Assembly: GCF_015207425.1 (NCBI RefSeq)
Contig: NZ_JADEWZ010000035.1
Location: 1 to 54,577 of the forward strand
Reading direction: 5' to 3'
Length of the DNA stretch: 54,577 bases
Source of the DNA: Lusitaniella coriacea LEGE 07157
GTDB lineage: Bacteria > Cyanobacteriota > Cyanobacteriia > Cyanobacteriales > Spirulinaceae
Of the stretch, positions 54,523-54,577 are shown one piece after another (positions within the stretch are counted from its first letter, which is position 1; each line of letters starts with the position of its first letter). The position numbers were made by a program, and so were the translations under genes. The notes beneath the pieces are model-generated. The model ran no database searches. It was given only the letters and a program-made list of their open reading frames with translations, and was not told the DNA's origin.

Positions 54523-54577
54523 TGATGCTTCTACCTCCTTTACCCTCCCCTGTTACCTCTGAGTCTAGCAATGGACT

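Overview
The window is chromosomal DNA from a cyanobacterium. It carries psaC (photosystem I FeS subunit), chlP (geranylgeranyl reductase), cyanobacteria-type hisG, hemB and ktrB genes, and is dense in the HIP1 octamer GCGATCGC. C/T-rich and GGGAACA-type short tandem repeats are scattered between and inside genes, a pattern common in filamentous cyanobacteria. The exact genus cannot be told from the sequence.

Region by region. 1-5.0 kb: peptide-type ABC substrate-binding lipoprotein, dolichol-phosphate-mannose-like glycosyltransferase, glucokinase and pyrB, all on the minus strand. 5.2-7.7 kb: an AT-rich stretch without HIP1 that carries a ParA-type ATPase fused to an HsdR-like nuclease domain, followed by a ParB-like/Rho-N protein. 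7.9-12.9 kb: GerMN-type lipoprotein, LpxB-related protein, O-methyltransferase, an intact IscB RNA-guided nuclease with a candidate omega-RNA, and psaC. 13.3-18.9 kb: ktrB, a DnaJ-TPR membrane protein, a tandemly duplicated structured RNA unit (each copy with promoter and terminator), hisG, a glutathione transferase and an SH3 protein. 19-28.4 kb: SGNH hydrolase, a pentapeptide-repeat/pilin-like fusion, a GT39 glycosyltransferase with repeat-derived insertions, argH, a PP2C phosphatase and chlP. 28.8-33.8 kb: two-part radical SAM protein, cupin, exbD/exbB behind a Fur-like box, and a decayed exbD fragment.

34-45 kb is an iron-siderophore island. AraC/PchR-type regulator, AMIN-domain TonB-dependent receptor, FecB-like binding protein, sucrase/ferredoxin-like protein and MFS transporter lie on the minus strand. 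Two FecCD permeases and the FecE ATPase lie on the plus strand. The receptor gene is preceded by two 19-bp direct repeats 21 bp apart, probable regulator sites. ExbBD nearby would energise the receptor; no tonB is visible.

45-54 kb is a zinc-homeostasis region. A perfect 15-bp Zur/Fur-type palindrome precedes hemB-znuA-znuC-znuB; HemB has the zinc-independent metal site. Downstream are an ArsR/SmtB-type sensor and the C-terminal stump of a second metal permease. A small chromosomal integron interrupts the region: an intI gene with one nonsense codon, one methyltransferase cassette and one attC site. Beyond it are a WD40 protein and a COG0523 zinc-type metallochaperone GTPase behind a Fur/Zur-like box. 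The window ends in a frameshifted gene of unknown function.

The main points for follow-up are the duplicated 122-nt RNA unit, the nuclease-ParA/ParB-like pair, IscB with its RNA, the inactivated integron, and a dispersed repeat that supplies ribosome-binding sites or has been absorbed in frame into proteins.
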